64,000 bases of DNA from Bacteroidota bacterium. GTDB lineage: Bacteria; Bacteroidota; Bacteroidia; Cytophagales; Cytophagaceae. Position numbers and translations under genes: made by a program. The notes under the pieces are model-generated. The model was given only the letters and a program-made list of their open reading frames with translations, searched no databases and was not told where the DNA came from. The stretch spans positions 124,001-188,000 of the forward strand of contig JAEWYS010000014.1 of NCBI GenBank assembly GCA_023458555.1. The letters run 5' to 3'. Below are positions 42,769-51,479 of the stretch, piece by piece. Positions within the stretch are counted from its first letter, which is position 1. Each line of letters starts with the position of its first letter.

Positions 42769-45700
42769 TTACTTTAATACCGTCACATTACCTTTCTTAA
42801 AGAAAGTCTTACCACCTATACATTTTACTTCCAGATAATAGACAAAAACCGCAGGATCTACTTTTCGCCCTCTGTACGTTCCGTCCCAGCCCTCACTCTG
42901 ACGAGTAGATTCAAATACTTTTTCTCCCCAGCGGTCATAAACTACAAACACCATTTCTTCAATAAAGCTTCCCCTGACATACAGCACATCATTATTCCCA
43001 TCTTCATTGGGTGAAAATGCATTGGGTACAAATATGTTGGGATCCTCACAAATCACCGGAATTACTTCGATCAGAAGACTGGTATCGATCCTGCACCCGG
43101 CACGCTGATCTGTGACTGTTACCCAGTATTCGGTTGTGACAGGCGGAGCTGCTACCGGATCAGCAGAATACGGATTGTCCAGCGAATATTCCGGAGTCCA
43201 GTGATAATGATATGGTAGCACGGGACGTACATGAATAACAGTTGAGGTACCTTCATATATCGTGTCTTTATCTGCCCAGGCTGTAAGCATTCCATCTCTG
43301 AGTGAAGACAACTCGACCAGTACGGAATCTCTGTAAATACAACCATACGAATTTACAGCTGTGACATAATAATAACGGGTCTGGTCAGGACGGGCAACAA
43401 CATGGGATGTATCGGTACGTCCATCGATATATCCCTCCGGTCTCCACTGATAAGTAAGCTGGTCGTTCGGCAAAGTGCTCAATGCATGTATGTTCGCGTC
43501 CCCCCCGATACAGATATACGCCGGGGCTGAAGTTTCAATAAACAAATCGGTAAGTACGATACGCACCGAATCAATGCCGGCACACCCTATATTATTTACA
43601 GCTTTGATATAATAATAACTCTCCTTACCCATCGGATTAACTGTCACCGCCGGGATAGCCGGATCAGGATTCAGCCGGTCAGAAAAGTCAGGATAGCCGG
43701 ACCAGTGATAAGTCACAGGATTGCCAGAAGCAAATGTAAGATCAAGTACAAACGGGCCATCATAGCTACAGGCCTCGATGGATGCCTCCACATCAATATC
43801 TACCGGATGAAGTATCACGAGCTGTGTGATCGTATCTGTACAAATCCCATCGGACATAAGCAGGGTATATTCCAGCGAGCTCTCGGGAGTGCTGATCGGA
43901 TTGGCCAACGATGTATCATTAAGCCAGGTCGCCGGACTCCATTGATAGCTGTTATTCTTATCGGCGGGCAACAATCCCAGCCTGGCAGAATCGCCGGGAC
44001 AAATCGGCAACGGAGATAATGCGTATGTCGTATCCAGATGAACATCCGCATATACAGAATCATTATATACACAGCCCAGTTCATTTATCGCTGTTACGTA
44101 AATATATCCGGGACGCTTTGGCCTTATAACTATGTGAGAGGTATCTGCCGGCCCCCCAATAGAATGAAGAGGAGACCATTGAAAAGTTAAGTCATCATCT
44201 TCGAGGCCGGTACCAATATGCAGTTCCGTCTCTTCGCAAAACACGATGCTATCTGCCGATAGCTCTATATAAAGATCACTTACTACCACCACAAACGATG
44301 TGGTATCATAACATTCGTACTGATTAATAGCTTTCAGATAATACCGGATCTTTTTGTCATGCTGATCAATAATCAACTCAGAATCGGACGGATCCTGATT
44401 GAGCAGATCATCAAACTCCGAAGTCAGAGACCACTGAAACCTGTCAGGCATACCAGTATAAGCTGGAGAAAGCCGCAGAGGCATATCGCTGCTGCAAACT
44501 TTCAGATCATCCATGTCAACTTCAAGCGGATTTAATATAACTTCCTGTACTATGGTATCCGTACATACGCCATTTGATACCAGAAGAGTATATTCTATGG
44601 AAGATTCCGGTTTTGCAATCGGATTGGACACCGTCGGGTCGCTCAGCCATATCAGAGGAGTCCAGCGATAAGTAATCGTATCTACATTTTTTGGCATAAT
44701 ACCAATCTGGGCAAATTCTCCGGGACATATGTTGACCGGCGGAAGTGAATAAGATGTATCTGATATAATAACAATCTCCCGTTCTGTGCTGTCATTGAGA
44801 TTGCAGGTAGCTACATCCTCAAGTCTGAGCTTAATTTTATATATTCCCGCTTTTGTGTACGTATGAGCCGGTACCCGCTCACGGGAAGTAGTTCCATCAC
44901 CAAAATCCCAGTAGTAGTTAGTATTTGCCTGCTCCAGACTACGATTAATGATTTCCAGCTCAAAAGGTGCACATCCTATATCCGGTATATCAAAATCAGC
45001 GATCACAGCCGGCATGTCAAAATTAAACTTAAATACGGCATTATTACAGTTGACGCTGCCATTGACAGGAGAATGTGCATTGGCCGGCTCTATCGGAAAA
45101 TCAGAATTTCCTCTGCATCCGGCACATACGGACTGATATATTTTTCCTTTACGGTCAAAACGGCTGGTTCCCCCGTCAACATGCTCTTCCGAAACATTTC
45201 CTCCCATAAAGGTGGCATAATGTAAAGCAGAGGCATCATCTTCCATAACCAGAAGGTAAAAATCACTACCGTCGGTCGTTGTCTGAAAAGCATCAGGTGT
45301 CACCGGCAATCCGGTAGTATACCCTGCGTTATTTCTTAAGAAATTATGATGATTGGATGCTCCTCCCCAGCCGGATAAATATATTTTCCGGCACACATCT
45401 ACCAAAAAAGCCGTAGGAGAGATATCAGGACCGCCGGAACCTGTTCCCAATGCCGTGCTCCACATCAATGTATCCAGCAAAGGACTGAGTTTGGTAATAA
45501 ACTGACCACTATTGGGCACTGCATACTTTACATTATACACAAAAGCAGAGTCTTTGCCCTCCGTCTGTCCGAATATATATACATAATCGAGATAATCCGT
45601 TTCTATGAAGTATGCCTGATCATACTCTTCTGATCCCCAGTAAGTAGAACGGATAAGAGTCTGCCCTGAAGCATCCAGATAAGCTACAAAGGCATCACTT

Positions 45701-47397
45701 CTTCCGCCCCCAAAATCCGCCTGCACGACCTCTCCTTCCGTGGGAAAATCTGCAGAGCGGGTTCCACCTGTAACATATATCCCGCCCGTTTTATCCAGGG
45801 CAAGAGAATAAATTGCATCAGGTCCCGAACCACCCAGATAAGTACTCCAGAGAATATTTCTCAGCTGGGCATCCATTTTGACAATCACTCCATCCAGTCT
45901 GCCCCCGCCATAACTGGTCTGCCAGGTATTGCCCACAATCGGGAAATCATCAGAACTGGTGCAGGTAGCAATATAGATATTGTTATTTTGATCAATATCT
46001 ATTTCACCCCTCATTTCATCCGCATAATTGTATTTCAACGTATCATGAGCCCACGGTCCATACTGTACATAAAGACTTCCGGCAAATGAATAAAGGGAAT
46101 CATACCGTGTAGAATTAAGCCCGTCATTGCCGGAGCCGCCGAGATAGGTGGATGATTTTAGCTCGTCACCGCCCCTGCTGAGCTTTAGCACAAACATATC
46201 ACACCCGTACAGATACTGAATACCCAGACCCGGCAATACTCTTATCCGCTTCACATCAAAAGTCGTCTGATTATTAAATGACCTGTCATAGGCATCAGGT
46301 GTAGTCGGGAAATCCCAGGAACCGGTTGTTCCGAAAACATACAATTCGTTCTGGGCATTACATATCATACTATGCGGAGCTTCATACCCGCTCCCGCCGA
46401 TCAGGGTAGACCAGACCATAAATGTACCGGTCGTATCATACTTTGTCACAGCAATATCAGAGCCCCATACGTAAAACTGATTGTATGCCCCCATCGTGGT
46501 GGGATACCCTCCTGAGAATACGATACTTCCACTATACAGAAAGCCTTCATGATCATAGGTTGCCGTAAAACCAAAATTGTCTGCTGTAGATCCGGAAAAA
46601 GTGGAAAAAATAAGCTCAGGATCTATAATCAGTGTTTTATTCCGGTCATATCCCCTGGGAAATTCAAAACCATACTCTTCGCCGACTTTCTTATAAACAC
46701 ACTCTACTATTGAAGTATCGGAACCAAATTTTTCAAAAGCTACAGGACTGGATTCAATAATTTTTCCGACACTTGTAAATAGCTCCAAACGACCGCCTTT
46801 TTGTTTGATCAGGTCAATTCCATCATACAAGAAACGTATATGCGCCGGGTCAGCACCCGGGTGAATAAAAAAATCATATTTCAGATTGGTTTCGTGACGG
46901 TACAATACCAGATCAATACCCTTATACAGATTCTTATAGTATATACGGGTAAAAGCCCCTGCCCTGAAAGACCATTTTTCCGGATTATCTCCGGTAATAT
47001 AGTTAAAATACTCAGGTAGTTGATTGACTCCACTTACCTCTACTTCCGGATTAGCTCCGACAAAACGCATTTTATAAGCATGTCCTTTCTGCTCCTGTGC
47101 AGGCTCATTCGGTTTTCCTGCACTTATCCCACCCGACTTTCCGTGCCTGTGCCTTTCTTTTAAGGTCTCTTCACTGAGAAGATTAAACGTAAAGCCATCT
47201 TTTTCGATAAAAATTATCCCGTTCCCGAGTTCGGCTCTAAACAATACAACATCCTCCCATTGGCCCTTATTTTCAATAAACCGAAAAGCATCACCGGATG
47301 ACGAAGGATTATGTGCCAACAGGATGCCAGGCTGAAAGATAAGAACAGACAGTATACAGAATAAAAAAAACGATATTTTCACCTTCGTTAATACCAT
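42769..47397 (-). CDS. Giant surface protein with a gliding-motility-type (CHU_C) C-terminal domain
   Basis: A 1542-residue secreted protein. Signal about 1-29 (ending LLAH). The N-terminal DUF7948-type domain covers about 37-265 (FRFIENKGQWEDVVLF start). An SBBP-type beta-propeller follows (about 270-790, repeated WSTYLGGSGPDAIYSLALD blades). One PKD domain (about 800-880, YYWDFGDGTTS) precedes two tandem modules of about 245 residues (885-1125 and 1126-1370), each starting with ICPG and containing YTLL..G.CTDTI and SPL/RPEG-type units. A last Ig-like module and the type B T9SS domain (about 1450-1542, FVPNAFSPNEDGNNDVLYV) complete it. It is probably an adhesin, cotranscribed with a PorP/SprF anchor. 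Confidence 0.9.
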   Translation of the reverse strand: MVLTKVKISFFLFCILSVLIFQPGILLAHNPSSSGDAFRFIENKGQWEDVVLFRAELGNGIIFIEKDGFTFNLLSEETLKERHRHGKSGGISAGKPNEPAQEQKGHAYKMRFVGANPEVEVSGVNQLPEYFNYITGDNPEKWSFRAGAFTRIYYKNLYKGIDLVLYRHETNLKYDFFIHPGADPAHIRFLYDGIDLIKQKGGRLELFTSVGKIIESSPVAFEKFGSDTSIVECVYKKVGEEYGFEFPRGYDRNKTLIIDPELIFSTFSGSTADNFGFTATYDHEGFLYSGSIVFSGGYPTTMGAYNQFYVWGSDIAVTKYDTTGTFMVWSTLIGGSGYEAPHSMICNAQNELYVFGTTGSWDFPTTPDAYDRSFNNQTTFDVKRIRVLPGLGIQYLYGCDMFVLKLSRGGDELKSSTYLGGSGNDGLNSTRYDSLYSFAGSLYVQYGPWAHDTLKYNYADEMRGEIDIDQNNNIYIATCTSSDDFPIVGNTWQTSYGGGRLDGVIVKMDAQLRNILWSTYLGGSGPDAIYSLALDKTGGIYVTGGTRSADFPTEGEVVQADFGGGRSDAFVAYLDASGQTLIRSTYWGSEEYDQAYFIETDYLDYVYIFGQTEGKDSAFVYNVKYAVPNSGQFITKLSPLLDTLMWSTALGTGSGGPDISPTAFLVDVCRKIYLSGWGGASNHHNFLRNNAGYTTGLPVTPDAFQTTTDGSDFYLLVMEDDASALHYATFMGGNVSEEHVDGGTSRFDRKGKIYQSVCAGCRGNSDFPIEPANAHSPVNGSVNCNNAVFKFNFDMPAVIADFDIPDIGCAPFELEIINRSLEQANTNYYWDFGDGTTSRERVPAHTYTKAGIYKIKLRLEDVATCNLNDSTEREIVIISDTSYSLPPVNICPGEFAQIGIMPKNVDTITYRWTPLIWLSDPTVSNPIAKPESSIEYTLLVSNGVCTDTIVQEVILNPLEVDMDDLKVCSSDMPLRLSPAYTGMPDRFQWSLTSEFDDLLNQDPSDSELIIDQHDKKIRYYLKAINQYECYDTTSFVVVVSDLYIELSADSIVFCEETELHIGTGLEDDDLTFQWSPLHSIGGPADTSHIVIRPKRPGYIYVTAINELGCVYNDSVYADVHLDTTYALSPLPICPGDSARLGLLPADKNNSYQWSPATWLNDTSLANPISTPESSLEYTLLMSDGICTDTITQLVILHPVDIDVEASIEACSYDGPFVLDLTFASGNPVTYHWSGYPDFSDRLNPDPAIPAVTVNPMGKESYYYIKAVNNIGCAGIDSVRIVLTDLFIETSAPAYICIGGDANIHALSTLPNDQLTYQWRPEGYIDGRTDTSHVVARPDQTRYYYVTAVNSYGCIYRDSVLVELSSLRDGMLTAWADKDTIYEGTSTVIHVRPVLPYHYHWTPEYSLDNPYSADPVAAPPVTTEYWVTVTDQRAGCRIDTSLLIEVIPVICEDPNIFVPNAFSPNEDGNNDVLYVRGSFIEEMVFVVYDRWGEKVFESTRQSEGWDGTYRGRKVDPAVFVYYLEVKCIGGKTFFKKGNVTVLK

Positions 47398-47480
47398 ATA
47401 AACAATAAAAGGTAAACAATATTCAATTGTATTAATTTACGTTAAAAGCTCCTTATTTCTATAAAAATTACAATAAAAAA

Positions 47481-47503
47481 TGGCTGAATTATATTTTCAG
47501 CCA
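47481..47503 (-). terminator. Terminator of the hydrolase/phosphoribosyltransferase operon
   Basis: Stem TGGCTGAA (47481-47488) pairs with 47496-47503 around a seven-base loop; on the minus strand a TTTTTT run follows. It lies between the hydrolase gene and the giant surface protein gene. Confidence 0.8.
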
Positions 47504-47594
47504 GTTAAATACGTAGTTTCATCAATCTCTACCCTGGGTATATACCGAAACCTGCATATCATTAAACCTGTGCAGCAGCAAATGAACGAGGTGC

Positions 47595-48260
47595 TTATAT
47601 AAATCTTTCAAACCAGGCAACAGTCAGAGAAGCAACCTCCATCAATTTGCCCGGCTCTTCAAACAAATGCGATGCTCCCGGAACCAGAACCAGGTCTTTG
47701 TCAACCGACTGCTCCAGTGCATTGATCGCTACTTCGTTCATGCCGATAACCGGCTGGTCCAGGCTTCCCACAATCAGACGGACCGGTGCAATCACTTCAG
47801 GCAGATCTCTCAATACCAGATCAGGGCGACCGCCCCGGCTTACAACTGCTTTGATACGATCACCGAATACGGCTGCTGCTTTCAGCGCCGAAGCCGCTCC
47901 CGTACTGGCACCGAAGTACCCCAGAGGCAACTCTCTTGTTTCGTAAAAATCGCTTAACCAGTTTGTTACACCAATAAGACGTTCAGTAAGCAGATCCGTA
48001 TCAAAACGGTTATTTACCACTCTGCTTTCATAAACCGTCAGCAAATCAAATACTAAAGTAGCAAATTTATGTTTATGGAGCTCATTTGCAACCAGCTTAT
48101 TTCGATTACTAAAACGACTGCTTCCGCTTCCGTGACTAAAAAGGATGATTCCTTTTGCTTTTTCGGGGATCACCAGATCTCCTGATAAGAAAGTCTGCCC
48201 TATGGGTATATTAATTGTTTCCTCAAATATGGTTCTTGTTCTCTCCTGCTCTCTTTCCAT
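47595..48260 (-). CDS. Alpha/beta hydrolase, dienelactone hydrolase-like
   Basis: A 221-residue cytoplasmic hydrolase. The nucleophile elbow is GYFGASTGAASAL (Ser near residue 119), after the oxyanion region LFSHGSGSSRFSNRN; the catalytic His lies in PGASHLFEEPG near the end, and the Asp in VGSLDQPV. The substrate is unknown. It lies 15 bases downstream of a phosphoribosyltransferase gene on the same strand. In some actinobacteria (for example Mycobacterium Rv0571c-type proteins) the two domains are fused into one protein, which supports a joint role here. A GGAGG Shine-Dalgarno lies 9 bases before the ATG. Confidence 0.88.
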   Translation of the reverse strand: MEREQERTRTIFEETINIPIGQTFLSGDLVIPEKAKGIILFSHGSGSSRFSNRNKLVANELHKHKFATLVFDLLTVYESRVVNNRFDTDLLTERLIGVTNWLSDFYETRELPLGYFGASTGAASALKAAAVFGDRIKAVVSRGGRPDLVLRDLPEVIAPVRLIVGSLDQPVIGMNEVAINALEQSVDKDLVLVPGASHLFEEPGKLMEVASLTVAWFERFI

Positions 48261-48275
48261 TGCTCTATCCTCCTT

Positions 48276-48917
48276 TTATTTTTTCAGTAATTGCATAATT
48301 TCCTGATCCTCCATTGCATGAAAATCTTTGTAGAACTGGCCGACAGCATAAAACGGTTCCGGTTTTGCCAGCACTACCATTTTATCTGCATGGCCAAATA
48401 ACCGGACGGACGATGAGGGAGCTACGGGAGCTGCTACAATCACTTTGTCCGCTCCATTACGTTTGCACATTTCTACGATGGGTATAAGTGTGGCTCCGGT
48501 AGCGATACCATCATCTGTAATCACAACGGTCCTTCCTTTCATAACCGGAAGGGGCTCTCCATTACGATACGTCAGAATACGACGGGCTATTTCTCTCAGC
48601 TTTTCTTCACGGACTTTCTCAACAATCTCCCGGTTAAGCCGCATCCCGGTTTTATCGGACAGATACATGGAGCCATCTTCTGCCACTGCTCCAAAAGCGT
48701 ATTCCTCATTGCCAGGATAGCCCATTTTTTTTGATACAACCACTGAAAACTCAGAACCGAGCTCTCTGGAAACATAATAGGCAATCTCAATTCCCCCTCT
48801 GGGCACCCCCAGTATAAGCGGATCTCCCCCCAGCTCTTCGTCTTTCAGTACCTTTCCTAATCGTATTCCTGCTTCCTTTCGGTTTTCGAATAAAATTTCT
48901 TCTCTGAATGATGCCAT
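48276..48917 (-). CDS. PRTase-fold phosphoribosyltransferase domain protein
   Basis: A 213-residue protein with the type I phosphoribosyltransferase fold. The PRPP-binding loop is VVITDDGIATGATL near residues 131-144. The N-terminal part has LGVPRGGIEIAYYV and a small hood. Many members of this branch are not nucleotide-salvage enzymes, and the substrate is unknown. The next gene downstream is an alpha/beta hydrolase with which it is fused in some other phyla, so both probably act in one pathway. Confidence 0.88.
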   Translation of the reverse strand: MASFREEILFENRKEAGIRLGKVLKDEELGGDPLILGVPRGGIEIAYYVSRELGSEFSVVVSKKMGYPGNEEYAFGAVAEDGSMYLSDKTGMRLNREIVEKVREEKLREIARRILTYRNGEPLPVMKGRTVVITDDGIATGATLIPIVEMCKRNGADKVIVAAPVAPSSSVRLFGHADKMVVLAKPEPFYAVGQFYKDFHAMEDQEIMQLLKK

Positions 48918-49037
48918 AATAATATCTTCTTCGCTTTCTCTTATATCTGATTACATACTAATGGTTGTTGGCTCCGTTTCCGAAACGGACAAGCACTCTG
49001 CTGCCAAACAACAGAATGCCTGATGATTTTGATGATA

Positions 49038-49223
49038 TCATAAACGGACAAAGCCGGCTTCCGAATAGCTCAGAGCCGGCTTTATTCTGTATCGCTGGAA
49101 AGGATGCTTTAAAAGAAATTCTGTCTCTCCGACAAAATCCGCCAAATTATCTACATAGCTATGAACTTTTCTCAAAAGCCCGGTCAATTCCGATGCCGCA
49201 TATATGTCCCGTATTCCCTTCAT
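49038..49223 (-). CDS. Possible small protein (61 residues) upstream of the phosphoribosyltransferase gene
   Basis: A minus-strand reading frame of 61 codons with a strong Shine-Dalgarno-like GGAGGGG five bases before its ATG, an unusual feature in this phylum but shared with the hydrolase gene downstream. The product is mostly helical with no recognised family. A hairpin (AAAGCCGGCT at 49050-49059 with 49074-49083) lies inside its 3' half, so the frame may be fortuitous. It lies between a terminator (dnaK side) and the phosphoribosyltransferase gene 120 bases downstream. Confidence 0.3.
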   Translation of the reverse strand: MKGIRDIYAASELTGLLRKVHSYVDNLADFVGETEFLLKHPFQRYRIKPALSYSEAGFVRL

Positions 49224-49306
49224 TACTTCCCCTCCATATTTTTCCTACTCTCTGTTTTATAACAAAAAGCAGAAAAAATAAGTTGACTTTCCCCAAGCGA
49301 AACAAA

Positions 49307-49333
49307 AAGGGCTACCCGATCCGGGTAGCCCTT
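49307..49333 (-). terminator. Terminator of dnaK
   Basis: A 12-base perfect stem AAGGGCTACCCG (49307-49318 with 49322-49333) with a three-base loop. It lies 22 bases after the dnaK stop on the minus strand and is followed there by a TTTTTG run. Confidence 0.9.
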
Positions 49334-49355
49334 CATACTTTATCAGAAAAATCAA

Positions 49356-51266
49356 TTAGCTGTTTTTCTTCTCTGAATCAACCTCTTCGTAATCAACATC
49401 TGTTACATTGTCAGAGCCGCCAGCCTGAGGACCGCCGGCTTCAGGTCCTGCCGCTCCGCCATTCTGAGAAGCGCTGTACATTTCCTGAGAAGCAGCCTGC
49501 CAAGCATTGTTCAATGTTGACAATGCAGCGTCAATCGCATCGATATCTTTGGACTCATGCGCTTTTTTCAATTCTGCGAGAGCAGATTCGATTGCTGATT
49601 TGTTGCCTGCAGACAATTTGTCACCAAACTCTTTCAGCTGTTTTTCTGTACTGAAAATCATCGAATCAGCAGCATTGACTTTCTCAATACGCTCTTTTTC
49701 TTTCTTATCAGCTTCCTCGTTTGCTTTTGCTTCATTACGCATCTTTTCGATTTCCTGATCGGTCAGACCGGAAGATGCTTCAATACGGATCTTCTGTTCC
49801 TTGTTGGTTCCTCTGTCTTTGGCAGACACATGAAGAATACCGTTGGCATCGATATCGAAGGTAACTTCAATCTGAGGAACACCTCTCGGAGCCGGAGGAA
49901 TATCAGACAAATGGAATCTTCCGATTGTTCTGTTATCCTTTGCCATCGGGCGCTCTCCCTGTAATACGTGAATCTCAACACTCGGCTGATTATCAGCAGC
50001 GGTAGAGAATACTTCCGATTTTTTGGTAGGAATGGTAGTATTGGATTCTATCAGCTTGGTGAATACGCCACCCATGGTTTCAATACCCAGTGAAAGCGGA
50101 GTAACATCCAGCAGCAGCACATCTTTTACTTCACCCGTCAGAACACCACCTTGAATTGCTGCACCAACGGCAACAACTTCGTCAGGATTCACACCTTTGG
50201 AAGGCTTCTTTCCAAAGAACTTCTCTACCTCCTCCTGAATTTTCGGAATTCTGGTCGACCCACCTACAAGGATTACCTCATCAATCTGTGATGTGGAAAG
50301 TCCGGCGTCTTTAAGAGCTGCCTTGCAAGGTTCCAGCGTTCTTCTGATCAGTGAATCGGACAGCTGCTCAAATTTAGCTCTTGAAAGCGTACGCACAAGG
50401 TGTTTCGGAATACCATCAACCGGCATGATATACGGCAGATTGATTTCAGTACTGGTAGAGCTCGAAAGCTCGATCTTCGCTTTTTCAGCAGCTTCTTTCA
50501 GACGCTGAAGAGCCATAGGATCTTTTCTCAGATCAATACCCTCATCGTTTTTGAATTCATCGGCAAGCCAGTCGATAATCACCTGGTCAAAATCATCACC
50601 ACCCAGATTGGTATCCCCATTGGTTGACTTTACTTCAAAAACTCCATCTCCCAGCTCCAGTATGGAAACATCAAATGTACCACCACCAAGGTCAAATACG
50701 GCGATAGTCATATCACTGCCTTTTTTGTCCAGGCCGTAGGCCAGAGCAGCAGCAGTAGGCTCGTTGATAATACGTTTTACCTCAAGACCTGCAATCTGAC
50801 CGGCTTCTTTCGTTGCCTGTCTTTCTGCATCATTAAAATACGCAGGGACTGTAATTACAGCTTCCCGTACTTCTGTTCCAAGATAATCTTCTGCCGTAGA
50901 CTTCATTTTCTGAAGAATCATCGCAGAGATTTCCTGAGGAGTATACATCCTGTCTCCGATACGGACTCTTGGTGTGTCATTATCACCACGCTCCACTTTG
51001 TAAGAAACCTTTCCGTTTTCCTTTTCCATATCGGAAAATTTCTTACCCATGTATCGCTTGATTGAACTGATTGTATTTACCGGATTAGTGATAGCCTGTC
51101 TTTTAGCGGGGTCCCCCACTTTTCGCTCACCATTATCCTGAAACGCAACGATAGAAGGGGTGGTTCTTCTGCCTTCGCTGTTAGGAATTACCACAGGCTC
51201 ATTACCTTCCATCACTGAAACGCAGGAGTTGGTTGTTCCTAAGTCAATACCAATAATTTTACCCAT
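49356..51266 (-). CDS. dnaK: Molecular chaperone DnaK (Hsp70)
   Basis: Cytoplasmic ATP-dependent chaperone of 636 residues that with DnaJ and GrpE folds and rescues proteins. The start was set at the ATG at 51266, giving MGKIIGIDLGTTNSCVSVME; the open frame extends 39 codons further but without family similarity. Motifs: the nucleotide-binding FDLGGGTFDVSILE near residue 190, VGGSTRIPKI near 335, the linker DVLLLDVTPLSLGIET near 385, and a substrate-binding domain and helical lid to a Gly-rich tail ending DVDYEEVDSEKKNS. The length is normal. It has its own terminator and no dnaJ or grpE partner nearby. Confidence 0.97.
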   Translation of the reverse strand: MGKIIGIDLGTTNSCVSVMEGNEPVVIPNSEGRRTTPSIVAFQDNGERKVGDPAKRQAITNPVNTISSIKRYMGKKFSDMEKENGKVSYKVERGDNDTPRVRIGDRMYTPQEISAMILQKMKSTAEDYLGTEVREAVITVPAYFNDAERQATKEAGQIAGLEVKRIINEPTAAALAYGLDKKGSDMTIAVFDLGGGTFDVSILELGDGVFEVKSTNGDTNLGGDDFDQVIIDWLADEFKNDEGIDLRKDPMALQRLKEAAEKAKIELSSSTSTEINLPYIMPVDGIPKHLVRTLSRAKFEQLSDSLIRRTLEPCKAALKDAGLSTSQIDEVILVGGSTRIPKIQEEVEKFFGKKPSKGVNPDEVVAVGAAIQGGVLTGEVKDVLLLDVTPLSLGIETMGGVFTKLIESNTTIPTKKSEVFSTAADNQPSVEIHVLQGERPMAKDNRTIGRFHLSDIPPAPRGVPQIEVTFDIDANGILHVSAKDRGTNKEQKIRIEASSGLTDQEIEKMRNEAKANEEADKKEKERIEKVNAADSMIFSTEKQLKEFGDKLSAGNKSAIESALAELKKAHESKDIDAIDAALSTLNNAWQAASQEMYSASQNGGAAGPEAGGPQAGGSDNVTDVDYEEVDSEKKNS

Positions 51267-51479
51267 AACTATAACTTTAGTAATATAATGTAAATTCTTT
51301 TTTTGCTCCTTACCCTTAATAACAAGGCTCATGCCAATAGAGTTACAGGTAAAACCATATGCCATAATGACACATTGTGTCATAAAGCATGATTAAATTG
51401 CTGCTCCATACCGCCTATATGACATAAATTTCAATTGTATGCCTTGCAGAGCTGTCACGATTCAGTAAATTTGATACCT

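Noticed and set aside
48965..49654. Plus-strand open frame of 229 codons
   Set aside because: Its second half lies antisense to dnaK and it crosses the dnaK terminator; composition is unlike a real protein.
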